Positions 8,784 through 16,919 of a DNA stretch of 39,714 nucleotides are shown here, piece by piece. How positions within the stretch are numbered: the first letter of the stretch is position 1; the number at the start of each line of letters is the position of its first letter. The position numbers were made by a program, and so were the translations under genes. Source of the DNA: Parabacteroides sp. (GTDB lineage Bacteria > Bacteroidota > Bacteroidia > Bacteroidales > Tannerellaceae); NCBI GenBank assembly GCA_017481945.1, contig JAFUOJ010000004.1, positions 1 through 39,714 on the forward strand, in the 5' to 3' direction. The notes beneath the pieces were generated by a model, which saw only the letters and a list, made by a program, of their open reading frames with translations, was not told the DNA's origin and ran no database searches.

Positions 8784-9479
8784 TTATAAGATATTTTTTA
8801 TATCTAATAGAGATTTTACGGTATAAGTTGGCTCAAATCCATTTACTGATACCCCCTCAGGATTAAACCAAAGCTGATCTATTTTTGAATGGTAGGCTCC
8901 TACTATGTCTGCGTCCCAGCTATCACCAATCATCAATGTTTCATTACGACGGGAATTGGTGTTTTTCAATGCAAAGTCGAAAATGCCTTTATGTGGCTTT
9001 TGAATACAGGCGTCTTCAGAAAGAATCATCTTTTTAAAATAGGGGGCTAATCCTGAATTACTAAGTTTTTTGAATTGAACTTCCCGAAAACCGTTTGATA
9101 AAATATACATGCGATAGGAGGGGCGTAGATATTCCAGTAGTTCTATCGCTCCGGGGATAAGACGTGTTTTGAGTGTTGTCCGTTGTAAGAAATCATCATT
9201 GACGGCTAATATGGCCTGTGTGTCTACTATCCCCATCGGACGAAGTATATGACCAAACCGTTCAATAATGAGTGTTTGCCGATTGATCTCATTCCTGCGG
9301 TATTGAGCCCATAGAGCCATATTATGTGGCCAATAAATAGCAAAAAAGGCCTCGAAAGAGGTATAGTATCGTCCCCATTGGTGAGCGACATACATTTCTT
9401 CAAGGCATTCTTTGTTATTATGATACGTGTCCCAGAGAGTATCGTCTAAGTCAATAAAAAGGCTTTTGTATTTTATCAT
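8784..9479 (-). CDS. HAD phosphatase, YjjG-type pyrimidine nucleotidase
   Basis: This 231-aa cytoplasmic protein has all four HAD motifs: IDLDDT with D10 and D12, SNGF at 128-131, K161 in QKPHKG, and GDSWDAD at 185-191. The helical cap between residues 18 and 110 is the C1 type found in YjjG/haloacid-dehalogenase-like enzymes. YjjG dephosphorylates noncanonical pyrimidine nucleotides; that specificity is taken from overall family resemblance and is not proved here. The start codon overlaps the stop of the upstream lipoprotein gene by four bases, so the two are translationally coupled. Confidence 0.85.
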   Translation of the reverse strand: MIKYKSLFIDLDDTLWDTYHNNKECLEEMYVAHQWGRYYTSFEAFFAIYWPHNMALWAQYRRNEINRQTLIIERFGHILRPMGIVDTQAILAVNDDFLQRTTLKTRLIPGAIELLEYLRPSYRMYILSNGFREVQFKKLSNSGLAPYFKKMILSEDACIQKPHKGIFDFALKNTNSRRNETLMIGDSWDADIVGAYHSKIDQLWFNPEGVSVNGFEPTYTVKSLLDIKNIL

Positions 9480-10348
9480 CCGACTTCAATTACTAAATAT
9501 TTCCCCAGACTCCAGAAGTTTTTCTCATCTGTAATAATTAATGTAAGATTTCCGTCTTCATCCTTTACAAATTCATAAGAACCTTCCGGATGATTGGATT
9601 TCATTTTTGCTTTACCCGCAAATAAAGGAATCTCTTTTACTTCGCGAATGTCAATGGATATAAAGTAATCTTTATTGAAACCGGTTTGCAATACTTTAGA
9701 TTTGGAGAAGAGCCCACCACCTGAAAGAATTTTCTGGTCTTTTAACTCCTTGCTTGTCCCGAAACAATAATATGCTGTGTTGAGGGCTTTGTCTTGTTTC
9801 TGTATTTTTTCTGACTGCGCAGCAGCGGTTGTAGATAAGTCTTCTACATCTTCATTCAAAGCTGCTACCTGTTCGTCTAACTCTTGAATACGAACATTTT
9901 TCCTTGCTAAATCTTCCTGTAATGCTACAATCATATTCGCCTTTTGATCCAATTCCGAGGAAAGACGGTTGATTGTTTTACGCAACGCAGCTGATTGGAT
10001 ACCACTTTTCTTAAGCTTATTCTCTAATTCGCTGATCTGTTGTTTATTTCTTTTTAATGTCTCACTAATCAGCTGCATATTCTCTTTGATTTGTTCCCGG
10101 CTGCTTTTATTTAAGTCTCCGCTTTGCTGCTGTATGTTAAGATAGTTCTCTGCGTCACGGATGGATTGGATGTCGGCTTCAACTTCGTTGAGAGTTGCCA
10201 AGATTTCATCCATTTCTGCGCTTGTCCGAACATTCTCTATTTTAAGAGAGTCGTTTTCAGCCTTTAATTTTTTATACTCGGCCGAGTTCTGCCCGCAAGA
10301 AGCTAACATTGCAGCACAGATAGTTGTTGAGATAAATATCTTTTTCAT
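9476..10348 (-). CDS. Coiled-coil lipoprotein
   Basis: A 290-aa protein with a lipoprotein signal: the lipobox LASC gives lipidation at C18, followed by Gly-Gln. Residues about 25-185 form a long coiled coil rich in Lys, Glu and Gln. A C-terminal globular part follows, including FGTSKELKDQKIL and a beta-rich end. This layout is common in Bacteroidales lipoproteins of unknown function. Its place between rsmI and the HAD phosphatase, with an 18-base gap upstream and a 4-base overlap downstream, puts it in their operon. It may act as a periplasmic spacer or envelope-tethering protein, which is only a guess from shape. Confidence 0.8.
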   Translation of the reverse strand: MKKIFISTTICAAMLASCGQNSAEYKKLKAENDSLKIENVRTSAEMDEILATLNEVEADIQSIRDAENYLNIQQQSGDLNKSSREQIKENMQLISETLKRNKQQISELENKLKKSGIQSAALRKTINRLSSELDQKANMIVALQEDLARKNVRIQELDEQVAALNEDVEDLSTTAAAQSEKIQKQDKALNTAYYCFGTSKELKDQKILSGGGLFSKSKVLQTGFNKDYFISIDIREVKEIPLFAGKAKMKSNHPEGSYEFVKDEDGNLTLIITDEKNFWSLGKYLVIEVG

Positions 10349-10366
10349 GTCTCTTTCCTTATTATA

Positions 10367-11071
10367 TTAAACTTCTGTTCTTTGCTCTTTTTCTTTTTTC
10401 TCTTTTAATCCAGCCAAGACGATAACAATTTCGCCTTTGGGTTCGTTTACAGTAAAATGATTGATTACCTCTTCCAAAGAACCTCGTACTGTCTCCTCGT
10501 GTATCTTTGATATTTCACGGGATACGGAAACTTGACGCTCACTTCCGAAAAACTCTGCAAATTGAGTGAGTGTTTTGACTAATCGGAAGGGGGATTCGTA
10601 AAAGATGATTGTACGATACTCTGTGGAGAGCTCTTTTAACCGCGTTTGTCTTCCTTTCTTTTGAGGAAGAAAACCTTCAAAGCAAAACTTCTCATTGGGT
10701 AATCCTGAGGCTACCAACGCAGGAACAAAAGCGGTTGCACCTGGTAGACATTCAACTTCTACACCTTGGCGTACACATTCACGTACTAACATAAAACCCG
10801 GATCGGAGATAGCCGGAGTACCGGCATCGGAGACTAAAGCAATATTTTCTCCAGCCTTGATACGATTGGCAATTTGCTCTACAGTCTTATGTTCGTTGAA
10901 TTTATGATGTGATTGCATTTTGTTTTGTATCTCAAAATGCTTTAGGAGAATACCGGTAGTACGAGTATCTTCAGCTAAAATAAGATCAGCCTCTTTTAGA
11001 ACACGGATTGCCCGGAAAGTCATATCTTCCAGATTTCCAACGGGAGTAGGTACTACTGTTAATTTAGCCAT
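10367..11071 (-). CDS. rsmI: 16S rRNA 2'-O-ribose C1402 methyltransferase
   Basis: RsmI methylates the 2'-OH of C1402 in the decoding centre of 16S rRNA using SAM. The 234-aa length is normal for Bacteroidales. Family motifs visible are TPVGNL (9-14), AEDTR (33-37) and the SAM-site segment SDAGTPAISDPG (81-92), followed by PGATAFVPALVASG. It is the second gene of the minus-strand unit that begins at 11806. Confidence 0.95.
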   Translation of the reverse strand: MAKLTVVPTPVGNLEDMTFRAIRVLKEADLILAEDTRTTGILLKHFEIQNKMQSHHKFNEHKTVEQIANRIKAGENIALVSDAGTPAISDPGFMLVRECVRQGVEVECLPGATAFVPALVASGLPNEKFCFEGFLPQKKGRQTRLKELSTEYRTIIFYESPFRLVKTLTQFAEFFGSERQVSVSREISKIHEETVRGSLEEVINHFTVNEPKGEIVIVLAGLKEKKEKEQRTEV

Positions 11072-11104
11072 AAACCTTATTATTAATGTAGGTATAGTAT
11101 GATC

Positions 11105-11806
11105 TTAAAGAAAACGTTTCTCTAATAGTTTAATGAAATCTGCGACAGCTTCGTCTTCCACATTCCATTTTAACTCATTATTTAAGTAGGTGATAGAGTC
11201 CTCATACGATTGAATTTCATTCAACGCATGGATCGCTTTATTCATTCGCTCCTCATCTCCTCCAAATAATTCTCTACGGAATCGAAAACGATCGTTTAAG
11301 CTAAAAGCTTTGCGAAAGTCTGAAAGATGTTTCTTCTCTAATATATCACTTAAGAATAATCCTGTCCGTTCTGGCGTTACAGCCTTATTGACCTCTTCAA
11401 CAGCCTCTAAAATAGGCTCTTTGCTTAATTGGGGAGCATCCTGCTCTTGAAAAAGATTCTCTACCGTTTGTGCTGTCTCTATCTCTTTAATTGTTGAAGT
11501 GCTTTTTTCTTCTTCTAAAACGGGATCAGGTTCTATTGTATAGGTTTCTTGTTTCGTTTGAGGTGAAACGGAAACCGATGAAGGGATGGATTGAAGTAAA
11601 GTTTGATGTTCCTCCATCTGTTTTCGTAACAGTTCTATTTGATTTGTTTCTAATGTGTGCAAATCGGTTAGAATCTTATGAGTAAGATCAAAAGTCTGGC
11701 CAAAGAAAGATACTGGATATATTTCTGCATCTCTCATACTTGCAACCAGCGTTTCCAGCTTCCGAATGTCCAGAAGTAAAAAATCTATTTTTTCTTTATT
11801 TGCCAT
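11105..11806 (-). CDS. Conserved hypothetical protein
   Basis: A 233-aa protein without signal peptide. The first half has a helical start followed by a low-complexity Gln/Glu/Ser/Thr stretch. The C-terminal 75 residues look well folded and contain SLNDRFRFRRELFGGDEERM and a helical end. That C-terminal block is recognisable from many Bacteroidetes genomes, but I know no function for it. It leads the unit with rsmI (33-base gap), the lipoprotein and the HAD phosphatase, and a -7 box lies about 40 bases upstream. Confidence 0.75.
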   Translation of the reverse strand: MANKEKIDFLLLDIRKLETLVASMRDAEIYPVSFFGQTFDLTHKILTDLHTLETNQIELLRKQMEEHQTLLQSIPSSVSVSPQTKQETYTIEPDPVLEEEKSTSTIKEIETAQTVENLFQEQDAPQLSKEPILEAVEEVNKAVTPERTGLFLSDILEKKHLSDFRKAFSLNDRFRFRRELFGGDEERMNKAIHALNEIQSYEDSITYLNNELKWNVEDEAVADFIKLLEKRFL

Positions 11807-11845
11807 TCCTTATATCTATTCTTGATAACTCTTTGTATGTTGGAA

Positions 11846-11853
11846 CAAAAATA
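11846..11853 (-). promoter_or_regulatory. -7 box TATTTTTG
   Basis: Read on the minus strand this is TATTTTTG, an exact TAnnTTTG match 40 bases before the ATG at 11806. It is the likely promoter of the rsmI unit. No -33 match is seen. Confidence 0.4.
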
Positions 11854-11908
11854 GGTATTTCTTGTGTATGTAAATACCTTTAATATCCAAAATATTGTTA
11901 CTCGTTCT

Positions 11909-13324
11909 TTATTCTTCAAACTCTTTGGGGAGGTTGACTAAATAAAGTCGGTGGGTAGCACGAGTGAAAGCTGTGTAAAGCCATCGGTAGAAATCTTCTC
12001 CGAGCATTTCCTCTGTGATGTAACCGAAGTCTAAGAATACATTCTTCCATTGTCCCCCTTGGGCTTTATGACAAGTGATAGCATAAGCGAACTTGACTTG
12101 TAAGACGTTATAATGAGGATCGATTTTCATCTTTTTCATTTTTCCTGCCTTGGTCGGAATATCTTCATAGTCTTCGAGAATCGTATAAAAAAGTTTATCG
12201 TTAAGTTCTTTCGGTAATGATGGACTGTCTGTCTGTAATGTATCGAGTAAAATTTTGACCTCCATTTCTATATCGTAATCTTGAAAACGGACAAGCACAT
12301 TGGCAAAACGGAAACCATAAAGCTCGTATATTTTCCGGACACGTAGGACTTGAATAATTTCCCCGTTGGCGATGAAATCCATCTCTTTGTTTTCTGTTGT
12401 CCAGAAGTAATTGTTTTTGGCAACCAATAGCCTATCTCCGGAAGAAAGTTCTTCTTCTCGATATAAAATACGATTGCGAATGCCATTATTATAAATGGTG
12501 GCTCGCTTATTGGAGCGGGTTATTATCATTGTATCTTCTATACCGTCTCGGCTATAGGCTGAAGATATTTCCTCAATGAGTTCATCTCCATTGATTTTCC
12601 TAAAGTCAGTGAATCCCTTTAGCTTTAGTTTGGGAAATATTTCAACGGTATTATTTCGTAGCGCATTTCGCAGATTAGTCGCATTAAACAGTATGCCGGA
12701 GTCTTGAGTTTGACGAACTACTTGAGTAAGGATAATTTCTTGTACTGCTAAATTATAACCTTGTAATGTCTCAAGATTTAAAGCCGGACTGACTGTTTGC
12801 ATGACTGGGGGTAACTGCGCGGTATCTCCAATTAAAATAAGACGACAGTTTTCTCCGGAGTAAACATATTGAATTAGATCGTCTAACAAGCGTCCGGTTC
12901 CGAAAATAAATGAATCCAATCCCTCATTTGAAATCATAGAGGCTTCGTCGACAATAAATATTGTATCTTTATGCAGGTTTTCAGTAGGAAGAAATCCCGT
13001 AGGTTCATTACTGAAAACTTTTTGACGGTATATCTTTTTATGTATTGTGTAGGCTTTTTGACCTGCGTAGTTCGAAAAAACTTTTGCAGCTCGTCCGGTA
13101 GGGGCTAATAAAAAACTTTTTTGTTTCAATTGAACCATCGTTTTTACTAAGGCTCCTACTAAAGAAGTTTTACCGGTTCCTGCATATCCTTTTAGCAAAA
13201 GCAGAGATTCTTGCTTCTCAGAAAGCAGAAAATCAGAGAGAAGATTTAGGGCTAAAACCTGGTCTTCGGTCGGATTAAATGGAAAATTATGTAAAATTTG
13301 GCTGCTTAAATAATTATTTATCAT
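11909..13324 (-). CDS. ATP-dependent helicase, RecD2/Dda-like
   Basis: This 471-aa SF1B helicase has Walker A GYAGTGKT (46-53), Walker B VDEAS (125-129) and motif III GDTAQLPPV. The C-terminal UvrD-like half has ITCHKAQGGQW (motif V) and YTAFTRATHRLYL (motif VI). It is shorter than full RecD2 (over 700 aa) because it lacks the long N-terminal region, and it is close in size to phage T4 Dda. Such enzymes unwind DNA 5' to 3' in repair or replication restart. The gene is alone on its strand and divergent from the 13418 gene. Confidence 0.9.
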   Translation of the reverse strand: MINNYLSSQILHNFPFNPTEDQVLALNLLSDFLLSEKQESLLLLKGYAGTGKTSLVGALVKTMVQLKQKSFLLAPTGRAAKVFSNYAGQKAYTIHKKIYRQKVFSNEPTGFLPTENLHKDTIFIVDEASMISNEGLDSFIFGTGRLLDDLIQYVYSGENCRLILIGDTAQLPPVMQTVSPALNLETLQGYNLAVQEIILTQVVRQTQDSGILFNATNLRNALRNNTVEIFPKLKLKGFTDFRKINGDELIEEISSAYSRDGIEDTMIITRSNKRATIYNNGIRNRILYREEELSSGDRLLVAKNNYFWTTENKEMDFIANGEIIQVLRVRKIYELYGFRFANVLVRFQDYDIEMEVKILLDTLQTDSPSLPKELNDKLFYTILEDYEDIPTKAGKMKKMKIDPHYNVLQVKFAYAITCHKAQGGQWKNVFLDFGYITEEMLGEDFYRWLYTAFTRATHRLYLVNLPKEFEE

Positions 13325-13375
13325 TTTGATTGCAATAATTTTTGCGATAAAGGTAGTGTATTAAATATTCTTTTT

Positions 13376-13383
13376 TAAATTTG
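13376..13383 (+). promoter_or_regulatory. -7 box TAAATTTG
   Basis: An exact TAnnTTTG match 34 bases before the ATG at 13418. A near match on the other strand (TACCTTTA, 13348-13355) could serve the divergent helicase. Confidence 0.45.
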
Positions 13384-13417
13384 CCGAACGAAATAAATTC
13401 AAAAAACAATACAAACC

Positions 13418-14047
13418 ATGAAAGTTACATTAAAAATTTTGTTGGCTGCAGCAGTGGTACTGCTTACGTACATGTGTTACAGAAGTATTATGGCTCCTAT
13501 TGAGTTTAATAACGAAAAAGAGGCTCGTGAAAATCTGATTAAACAGCGCTTGATCGATATTCGTAAAGCTCAGATAGAGTATAAGAACATTCACAAGGTG
13601 CATGCAGCAAATTTTGATGAACTTAGTAAGTTCTTAAAAGAAGAAAAACTTCCGTTCCTTATTAAGGAAGGTGTTTTGACTGATGAGCAGCTCGAAAAAG
13701 GTATGACTGAGAAGGAAGCTGTAAAAAAAGGCTTGATCAGACGTGATACAGTTTGGGTAACTGCTGTGGACACATTGTTCGGTGGTAATTACAATGTGGA
13801 TGATATGCGTAATGTTCCGGGTGCAAGTGTTCAATTTGCTATGGATACTGCTACTTTGACATCAGGTTCTGGTTATACAGTGAAAGTATTCCAGTGTGGT
13901 GTTTTGTATGATGACTATTTAGGGGACTTGGACAAACAGTTGGTTTACAACTTGAAAGACAAGGCTGAAAAAATGGGTAAATACCAAGGTCTTCGTGTAG
14001 GTTCTTTGGAAGAAATTAATAACAACGCAGGAAACTGGGAAGACTAA
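13418..14047 (+). CDS. Conserved membrane-anchored hypothetical protein
   Basis: A 209-aa protein with one N-terminal hydrophobic segment (about residues 5-20) that acts as an anchor or uncleaved signal, then a mainly helical Lys/Glu-rich domain and a small mixed domain ending NAGNWED. I do not recognise a catalytic motif. The spacing to DUF3822 is nine bases and DUF3822 overlaps rsmD, so the three genes form a transcription unit. This arrangement recurs in Bacteroides-type genomes as far as I remember. The protein would face the periplasm. Confidence 0.75.
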   Translation: MKVTLKILLAAAVVLLTYMCYRSIMAPIEFNNEKEARENLIKQRLIDIRKAQIEYKNIHKVHAANFDELSKFLKEEKLPFLIKEGVLTDEQLEKGMTEKEAVKKGLIRRDTVWVTAVDTLFGGNYNVDDMRNVPGASVQFAMDTATLTSGSGYTVKVFQCGVLYDDYLGDLDKQLVYNLKDKAEKMGKYQGLRVGSLEEINNNAGNWED

Positions 14048-14056
14048 TGCCAACCT

Positions 14057-14881
14057 ATGGCTATCAATATATCTGATAAGTTATTAGCAGATCATGCGGA
14101 AGAATATATAATGTCCATTCGACTTCGGTCGGATGGACTTTCTTTTTCCGTTTATAATCCTTCGGCAAATAGAAGTTTTTTGTATAAAAACTTGGATTTT
14201 GATCGGAGTAAGCCGTATATGTCTTCGTTGAAAGAGTTTTTTTTTGAACATGAGTTCTTGACTTGGTCGTATAAACGTATTCAGGTTGTTTGTTTCTCTT
14301 CTCAGTATACTCTTGTCCCGAAAGAGATATATAAAGAAGACCGGAAGAACGCTTTACTTAATTTTTCTTTCTCTTCTCCCAAATGTTGCTTAAGTAATGC
14401 ATTGAAGGATGAGCCGGTAAATCTTTTATTTGGGGTAGAGGAGGAAGTGTATGAGTTCTGTTCTCGTTCACTGGTTAATCCCTGTTTTATTCATTATATG
14501 ACTCCTGTTTTCTCTTTATTGAAAAAACAGAGTAATAAACGACAACCTCGTCAGTTGTACGTTATATTACATCATAAAAGTGTGGATATTGTTTGCTATG
14601 AGCAGGGAAATTTGCTTTTTGTAAATACATTTGAGTATGAGCAATTGGAGGATATATTGTATTATATATTATATGTATGGAAGCAAACGGGGATGAATCA
14701 GCAAAAAGACCAGTTACGTCTGTTTGGTGATGTAACATTGCGGGGACAAATAATAAATGTATTACGAAACTATTTACAATATATTGATCCGTTGGAAATA
14801 CCTTCTGAAGCCTATTTGATGGGATCAGATGTTTTACAGGCTCCTTTGGATCTTATAGCTTTATCATTATGCGAATTATAA
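14057..14881 (+). CDS. DUF3822 family protein
   Basis: A 274-aa cytoplasmic protein recognised as DUF3822 by its layout and by its place directly before rsmD. It is rich in aromatic residues and has segments such as RLRSDGLSFSVYNP and LYVILHHKSVDIVCYEQGN. These resemble the alternating strands of an actin/RNase H-like fold, although that is an impression and not a test. Function is unknown. The last 13 bases overlap rsmD in another frame, which suggests coupled translation. Confidence 0.8.
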   Translation: MAINISDKLLADHAEEYIMSIRLRSDGLSFSVYNPSANRSFLYKNLDFDRSKPYMSSLKEFFFEHEFLTWSYKRIQVVCFSSQYTLVPKEIYKEDRKNALLNFSFSSPKCCLSNALKDEPVNLLFGVEEEVYEFCSRSLVNPCFIHYMTPVFSLLKKQSNKRQPRQLYVILHHKSVDIVCYEQGNLLFVNTFEYEQLEDILYYILYVWKQTGMNQQKDQLRLFGDVTLRGQIINVLRNYLQYIDPLEIPSEAYLMGSDVLQAPLDLIALSLCEL

Positions 14882-15426
14882 GAGGTATATATGGACGGAG
14901 ACGTTTTGATGTTCCTTCTACATTTAGTGCTCGTCCGACAACAGACTTTGCGAAAGAGAATATTTTTAATGTAGTTTCTAATCTCCTTGATTTGGAAGGA
15001 TTGGATGCACTTGATTTGTTTGCGGGAACTGGGAGTATTTCTTTTGAACTTTTATCTCGCGAATGTAGAAGTGTGACCGCTGTAGAGAAAAATAATGCCC
15101 ATGCTTCTTTCATTGCTAAGGTTGCAAAAGAGTTGAAAACAGATTCTTTACGTTTGATACGTGGAGATGTATTTCGCTATTTGCACACTTTACCGAGTAA
15201 AAGTTTTGATTTTATCTTTGCAGATCCTCCTTATGCCTTAAAAGAGTTAACAGAGGTTCCCCAGCTTGTCTTAGAACGAGATTTATTGCGAGACGGAGGT
15301 GTTTTTGTAATGGAACATCCAAAAACAAATGATTTTTCTAATCTACCCTATTTTTATCAACATCGTGTTTATGGCTCAGTGAATTTCTCTATCTTTATTA
15401 AAGAAGAGGAGAAAATAGACGCATAA
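14869..15426 (+). CDS. rsmD: 16S rRNA m2G966 methyltransferase
   Basis: RsmD methylates N2 of G966 in 16S rRNA with SAM. The 185-aa length is typical. SAM motif I is DLFAGTGS (49-56) and the catalytic amino-methyltransferase motif is DPPY (119-122). The N-terminus MRIIRGIYGRR and the RPTTDFAKENIFN segment are characteristic of the family. Its 3' end overlaps the convergent cardiolipin synthase gene by 29 bases, and no terminator hairpin is visible there. Confidence 0.95.
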   Translation: MRIIRGIYGRRRFDVPSTFSARPTTDFAKENIFNVVSNLLDLEGLDALDLFAGTGSISFELLSRECRSVTAVEKNNAHASFIAKVAKELKTDSLRLIRGDVFRYLHTLPSKSFDFIFADPPYALKELTEVPQLVLERDLLRDGGVFVMEHPKTNDFSNLPYFYQHRVYGSVNFSIFIKEEEKIDA

Positions 15427-16843
15427 ATGATTCGGCAAGACGTTGTTTACGTGGACGTCTTAGCCATTGTGAAGGGATAATCCTTTCACAGTTGTGTAAA
15501 TCATATAAGAAAATCTTCTTCATTTGTAAGGCAAAGGAGGCTTGATATACAAATGCATTGATCTCAAAATTATGTTCAAAGCTACGAAAGTCCATATTGG
15601 CAGAACCGATACAAGTCAAAGAATCGTCTATGACAAGTAGCTTTGAATGTAAAAATCCTGGTTTATAAAAATACACTTTTACTCCGGCCTTAACCATCTC
15701 ATCAATAAAAGAATGAGTCGCCATATTGGCTGTTCGTGTATCTGAACGTTTGGGTAACATCAAACGCACATCTACACCTCCCAAAGCTGCTATTTGTAAA
15801 GCTTGGTTCAATCCTTCTGTTGGAAGGAAATAGGGAGTTTGAATATAAATGTATCTTTTAGCATTGGCAATACTAAATATTGTCGCCTGTAAAAGTGTAC
15901 GCCATTGTCCTACGGGACCACTGGAACATATTTGCATAATATTATCCTCTGAATAGACTGGAACAGATGGATAATAAAGCGGATTATTTAGTAGCTTCTT
16001 GCTGGCTACATGCCAATCAATTAGAAATGCAGCCTGTAAACCATGTACACCTTTCCCCGTTATTTTGAAATGAGTATCTCTCCAGGTTCCCCAATTTGTT
16101 CCTTTTATATATCGGTCTGCGATATTCATTCCACCCATAAAGCCGACTTTCCCGTCTATGACAATAATCTTTCTGTGGTTCCGATAATTTACTTTACTGG
16201 TAAATACAGGAAATGCCACTTTTAGAAATGCATTCACCTCAATACCGGCATCTATCATTTCTTGGAAAAATACCGCTTTTACATTCCAACATCCTACATC
16301 ATCATAAAGAACTCGAACTTGTACTCCCTCTTTGGCTTTTCGTATAAGTAAATTTTTTACCTGATTCCCAATCTCATCATCGCAAAAGATATAATATTGG
16401 ATGTGGATATGATGAGTTGCTTTCTCTATTTCTTTGAATAAATCTCGAAATTTATCGGTCCCATTTGTATAAATGGTTATCTGACTACCATAAAGTAAAG
16501 AGGATTGATTACTATTGGTTAATAGAGTAACCAAAGGTTTATAAGGATCCGGAATGGAACAACTGTCTTGTGGCAGTTTCCCTCTTTGAGAACTTTTCAT
16601 GATACGTTTGTAGGTTCTCCGAGAGATGATCCGCCGTTTTCGGTTGTCTTGCCCAAAAAAGAAATAAAAGACTAAACCGATACCGGGAGCAAATAATAAG
16701 ACAATAACCCAAGGTATTGTTTTTAGCGGATTCCGATTCTCTGCAATGATAACGACAACTAATCCTAAAATGGTAACACAATATAATATAATGAATATTA
16801 TACCTACAATCCACTGTATATATATATGTATAAATGCTAACAT
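15398..16843 (-). CDS. cls: Cardiolipin synthase
   Basis: This membrane enzyme condenses two phosphatidylglycerol molecules into cardiolipin. The 481-aa protein has two N-terminal transmembrane helices (about 8-33 and 42-63), followed by two phospholipase D HKD motifs: H223/K225/D230 and H399/K401/D406. The size and layout match bacterial Cls. An imperfect 19-bp hairpin includes the start codon. The stop lies inside rsmD on the other strand. Confidence 0.95.
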   Translation of the reverse strand: MLAFIHIYIQWIVGIIFIILYCVTILGLVVVIIAENRNPLKTIPWVIVLLFAPGIGLVFYFFFGQDNRKRRIISRRTYKRIMKSSQRGKLPQDSCSIPDPYKPLVTLLTNSNQSSLLYGSQITIYTNGTDKFRDLFKEIEKATHHIHIQYYIFCDDEIGNQVKNLLIRKAKEGVQVRVLYDDVGCWNVKAVFFQEMIDAGIEVNAFLKVAFPVFTSKVNYRNHRKIIVIDGKVGFMGGMNIADRYIKGTNWGTWRDTHFKITGKGVHGLQAAFLIDWHVASKKLLNNPLYYPSVPVYSEDNIMQICSSGPVGQWRTLLQATIFSIANAKRYIYIQTPYFLPTEGLNQALQIAALGGVDVRLMLPKRSDTRTANMATHSFIDEMVKAGVKVYFYKPGFLHSKLLVIDDSLTCIGSANMDFRSFEHNFEINAFVYQASFALQMKKIFLYDLHNCERIIPSQWLRRPRKQRLAESFMRLFSPLL

Positions 16844-16892
16844 TCCATCTTAACTTCCTATTGCTTGTAAAGATAGGAAGCTAAAATGGAAT
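16842..16892 (-). promoter_or_regulatory. Hairpin covering the cls start codon
   Basis: Bases 16842-16860 and 16874-16892 form an imperfect 19-bp inverted repeat. The arms share ATTCCAT/ATGGAAT and CTTCCTA/TAGGAAG. On the minus-strand RNA the ATG of cls lies in the stem. There is no T-tract, so it is not a normal terminator. It may limit translation of cls, which is an inference. Confidence 0.45.
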
Positions 16893-16919
16893 TACAAATT
16901 AAATCTGGGGGAAGTTTTG

